From Acidobacteriota bacterium (GTDB lineage: Bacteria > Acidobacteriota > Blastocatellia > Pyrinomonadales > Pyrinomonadaceae): DNA of 64,000 nucleotides. The stretch covers positions 1,612,001 through 1,676,000 of the forward strand of contig JADJOS010000001.1 of NCBI GenBank assembly GCA_016713675.1. The letters run 5' to 3'. The translations under genes were made by a program, and so were the position numbers. Positions within the stretch are counted from its first letter, which is position 1. Each line of letters starts with the position of its first letter. Positions 60,906 to 64,000 of the stretch are shown here, one piece after another. Below the pieces are notes generated by a model. The model was given only the letters and a program-made list of their open reading frames with translations, had not been told where the DNA came from and did no database searches.

Positions 60906-61610
60906 CTACATTGCATAAGGTATGAGTATATCTTTCTCTAAAACCGTTTCATCGATCTTGACCGATCCTGATGCGCTGACCGTCAGTTCAAATAGAACCA
61001 GATCCTGGCCAGAAATCGCATAGTAATTGCAGACTTCGCCCGAGCAGGCGGGCGGTTTGATAACGCCGGTGTACTTGGCAACAAACTCAGCAAACATATC
61101 GGATTGAGCATTGTTCAATGCTGGTCGGGATTTTATTGAACTCACAGATTCGAGTATCCGCAACCTGTTGCCTCCGGCGACGGCGATGGAAAGAAACTCG
61201 CTGCCGTAGGCAATACGGTCCTCCGCACGATTAAGCATCGTCTTAGAACGCTGAGCAAAGTTAACGAATGCCTCTTTATCGCCAGTCAATACGATCGCCT
61301 CCTCGCCGGAGACGACACCGACGAAGTGAACGATCATTCGGGTTGGAGCGAACTTACTAACTCGAACGATCGTTCCGTTTCCGATCTTCGGCCCGTACGA
61401 CTCCAGTTTCGACGCAGGGTCGCGAACAAGGTTGGCGATCTCCTTGTTAGTTTGGTCCAACATATTTGCCAATACTTCCTTTTCCATTGCAATCTTTTTC
61501 TCCTTGGCTGGCGTTTCCGTCGGCACTTCCAAACTCTCCATCGCCGTAAAAGGCCGTCCGCAGCCATCACCAAAAACCAAACCGACGATTAAAAGGATCA
61601 AAAACTTCAT
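60906..61610 (-). CDS. Exported protein between VgrG and PAAR, possible immunity lipoprotein
   Basis: The start at ATG 61610 (MKFLILLIVGLVFGDGCG) has AGAGG. The 234-residue protein has a signal peptide with a possible lipobox FGDGC. A helical segment follows (KEKKIAMEKEVLANMLDQTN) and then a beta-rich region with MIVHFVGVVSGEEAIVLTG. Cys in PACSGEVCNYY may form a disulfide. No family recognised. It lies 16 nt after the VgrG stop, the place for an immunity protein against a VgrG effector acting in the periplasm (inference). Confidence 0.65.
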   Translation of the reverse strand: MKFLILLIVGLVFGDGCGRPFTAMESLEVPTETPAKEKKIAMEKEVLANMLDQTNKEIANLVRDPASKLESYGPKIGNGTIVRVSKFAPTRMIVHFVGVVSGEEAIVLTGDKEAFVNFAQRSKTMLNRAEDRIAYGSEFLSIAVAGGNRLRILESVSSIKSRPALNNAQSDMFAEFVAKYTGVIKPPACSGEVCNYYAISGQDLVLFELTVSASGSVKIDETVLEKDILIPYAM

Positions 61611-61626
61611 ACAGCCTCTCAATTTG

Positions 61627-64000
61627 CTATGGAGTGCCGCCCCCGGCGGGATGGGCGCCATCCCACGCATTTCCATAATAATCAGGGTAGCTTTCGCCGG
61701 AATTCGAGGTTTCAACCTCTCCATTTCTAAAGCCGTCTTCTACTCGTTGCCGTCCGGCGGCACGACCGGCCGCCGCAGCATCAGCATCGCTTATATTCGG
61801 GTTTGCCGCACGTGCGTCTGCAACACCTTGGTCATATGCTGTATGGTACTCGTCCTGAAGAGGATAGCTGGTTTCGGCCGCACTCTCATGGCCGCTTTCT
61901 ATCAACTCATCTCGAGCCTCAATACTTCGAACGACTCCTTCGGATTCTTCGTCAACCATAGCGTCGACGTATTCGTCACGAGTTTGATTTTCGATATCGC
62001 CTGATGTCCCCTCATGATGCTCCTCGGCGTGGTTCATTTCATGAACAAATCCTAGTGCCTGGCGATCCGGCGTCTGTGCGGGATTGATGTTCATGTTGTT
62101 ATCGCCGGGATCAAAGGTCGAGCCTTCGCCTGGACGGAAGCTCGATGAAACGCCATAGCGGTCATAAACCTCGAGGGCGTGGCGTCCTTGTTCGGAGTTT
62201 GCCAGTGTGCCACGCATCGCCGTAATTCGCGGATCTTCGCCCGGACGCGGAGGTGCAATATAGTGCTGAGATCGCAGATTTCGTCGTCGTCTGCCGCCGC
62301 CTCCGCCGGAACGAGGCCTATCAAGATAGCCGGGCTCGCCCGTATCCGCGGGTTCGGCATCAAGGGCATCATCAAATGCCGGATTGCCGGTACCGGCTGC
62401 AAATCCACCCGAATTGATCTTGGTAATCGTTCCCGCGATGGTTATTCCGCTTGGATCGATCATAATGCAGTTTCCACCGACCTTAAGGCTGATCTTGGTC
62501 AATGCCTCAAGGGTGATCTCGCGAGCATTTAGCTCGGTCTTTGCCCCAACAATCGTCGAAAGGTTTGCCTGATAATCCTCAACTACGTCGCCTTTGACGG
62601 ATTCGTTAAGCTTTCCGTCAATGCCGACGAAATGGCTGTCCTTTATGTGAAGGTCGTAATTACCACCGACAGTGACGGCAAGGTTGCCGCCCGGTTGGTT
62701 GTCGGATCGAACACCAATGACCTCCTGGCGATTTCCGCCGCATGTTTCGTACATTGATCCACGGGCCCGCAGATCGTACCGTTTTTGAGAACGAATAAAT
62801 ACCTGTTCTTTGCCCGCTTTATCCTCAAAACGCAATTCGTTGAATCCCTTTCCATCGTCCGGACTTGTTCGTGTCTTTATGTACGTCAAGGTCTTGAACT
62901 TGGGTAAGTCATAGTGAGGCATTGTTTCGGGTTATAGACCGATCCCGTTATGATCGGCGAATCTGGGTTGCCCTCGAGAAAATCCACTATAACTTCCTGC
63001 CCTACACGAGGAATGAACATTGTTCCCCATTTGTTGCCGGCAATGCTGGTCGAAACGCGCAGCCAGCACGAAGATGTAGCGTTATTCCTCCCCTCGCGAT
63101 CCCAGTGAAACTGCACCTTAACGCGGCCAAATTTATCCGTGAAGATCTCTTCGCCTGCGGGGCCCACAACTATCGCGGTCTGACTGCCGCTAACGGTGGG
63201 TTTTTCAGTGCGTCGAATAGGACGGAACGGGGCTTGTCCTTCGCCCTGTGGAATGCTGATAAATGCGACGCTGTAGGCATCCTGCACATTCTCATCGGAA
63301 ATATAACTCGGTGACTGGGTCGCTTCTATACGTAATGACACCAAAACGTGATTGCGGTTATTGGCCGATTCCGGGTGTGATGTCAGCTGAAATCGGAAAC
63401 CTGCCGTCATCGAGCAACAATCAGAAGTGCCTGGACTGCTCTTGTAGGCGACATCCAACTCTTGTTGTCTTATTCCGACAGTTCGAGTGCGGTCATCGAA
63501 GACGCGTTGCAAGACCCCTGATTGCTCACCCCCGCCAGCGTCGATCCCGTCAAACCGGCTCGCGTAAGCTCCCGGATAATCGTAGATCTCGAGATCTTGA
63601 TTGCCGCCGATATTGAACCTGCTCATTTGCACGGCCTCGAGGTTGTTGGTCGGCAACTGAAAATTGAAATCCCGAAGTGTAAATTTGCCGGCTCTAAGCT
63701 TGTTTGTTACTTGCCATGAGTGGACTGCCCCTTGCCATTCATCAGGATTGGTGGAAATATCAAGCCTGAATGGTATTTCGGATTTTGTTGGACAATCACG
63801 GTGCGAGCCCGGAGTGTTCGCGACTATCATTCGATGTGAATCTGCGGTATGTACAAAATAATAGTAGATACCTTCCTCTTCCATCAGGCGCGATGCAAAA
63901 TTAAAGTCGGATTCGCGATATTGGACGCAATAATTCCTAGGTTCAAAAGTCCCCTGTATCTCGTACGTAACCTCAAGCCCTTCCAAAACCTTTGCGAGTA
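61627..64000 (-). CDS. VgrG spike protein with C-terminal HExxH effector domain, frameshifted, 5' partial
   Basis: The N-terminus lies outside the window (frame open at 64000). The gp27/gp5-like core is clear: EGLEVTYEIQGTFEPRNYC, SDFNFASRLMEEEGIYYYF, KVQFHWDREGRNNATSSCW, GQEVIVDFLEGNPDSPIITG. At about 62920 one base is missing in CAATG (CAAATG expected), and the frame continues at MPHYDLPKFKTLTYIKTRTS and NELRFEDKAGKEQVFI. The beta-helix spike follows, then about 260 extra residues with a Gly/Arg linker and LGFVHEMNHAEEHHEG (62029-62043 HEMNH), an HExxH zinc-peptidase motif, with ARDELIESGHESA. This is a specialised VgrG carrying a putative metallopeptidase. Confidence 0.85.

Overview
The window looks like chromosome of an acidobacterium, most likely Blastocatellia-like (inference). 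It has moderate GC content and carries a VWFA-related protein of the type described from acidobacteria. Two secreted enzymes end in the same six-bladed FG-GAP module. It also has a GH57 branching enzyme next to a DUF4912 protein. There is no rRNA, CRISPR array, insertion sequence or phage. One tRNA (anticodon CAT) lies near the left edge. No gene-free stretch reaches 300 bases; the longest (10284-10533, 33957-34225, 21011-21170) hold nothing beyond the sites listed.

1-6.1 kb: the end of an unknown gene and the tRNA, then a leftward copper-handling cluster. In transcription order it holds a small secreted Cys/His protein, a Cys/Met/His-rich metal-binding protein, a multicopper oxidase with a CopB-like barrel extension, a DUF3347 protein, a secreted beta-sandwich protein, a relic of a second DUF3347 gene, and a DUF305 lipoprotein. 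Two CRP/FNR-type dyads of the same form sit upstream of the two likely transcription units. A DUF3010 gene, ychF and a secreted metalloprotease follow.

10.5-31 kb is mostly housekeeping: a glycosyltransferase 9, a DUF3108 protein (frameshifted), DUF4912, a GH57 enzyme carrying an in-frame REP-like element, a di-haem peroxidase, inositol-phosphate synthase, a Clp-type ATPase behind a structured promoter/leader, glycerol kinase, a trans-sulfuration enzyme with a divergent ArsR regulator, TlyA, a PqqB-like hydrolase, haem A synthase, a receiver-ATPase fusion and NAD synthetase. 31-47.7 kb holds envelope proteins, a 2-oxoacid dehydrogenase E2 and the matching E3, a DPP-IV peptidase, a run of small membrane proteins, SerA and a GH109-like protein.

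47.8-58.7 kb is the most unusual part: a sulfur/persulfide cluster. A rhodanese relic and an ArsR repressor with an operator between the -35 and -10 boxes precede a rightward run of rhodanese-DUF2892, TauE exporter, persulfide dioxygenase-rhodanese, rhodanese-DUF2202 lipoprotein, a tiny membrane protein whose frame is crossed by a UGA followed by a SECIS-like hairpin (candidate selenoprotein), peroxiredoxin, a DUF302 fusion and a ZIP transporter. The genes fit a sulfide/persulfide detoxification route coupled to thiol-peroxide and metal homeostasis.

60.3-64 kb is a leftward VgrG-lipoprotein-PAAR set. The VgrG carries a C-terminal HExxH metallopeptidase-like effector domain.

Several genes are interrupted by single small indels (about 12867, 41266, 54015, 57682, 62920). 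Some may be assembly errors; the two relics (1060-1190 and 47775-48116) are clearly decayed.
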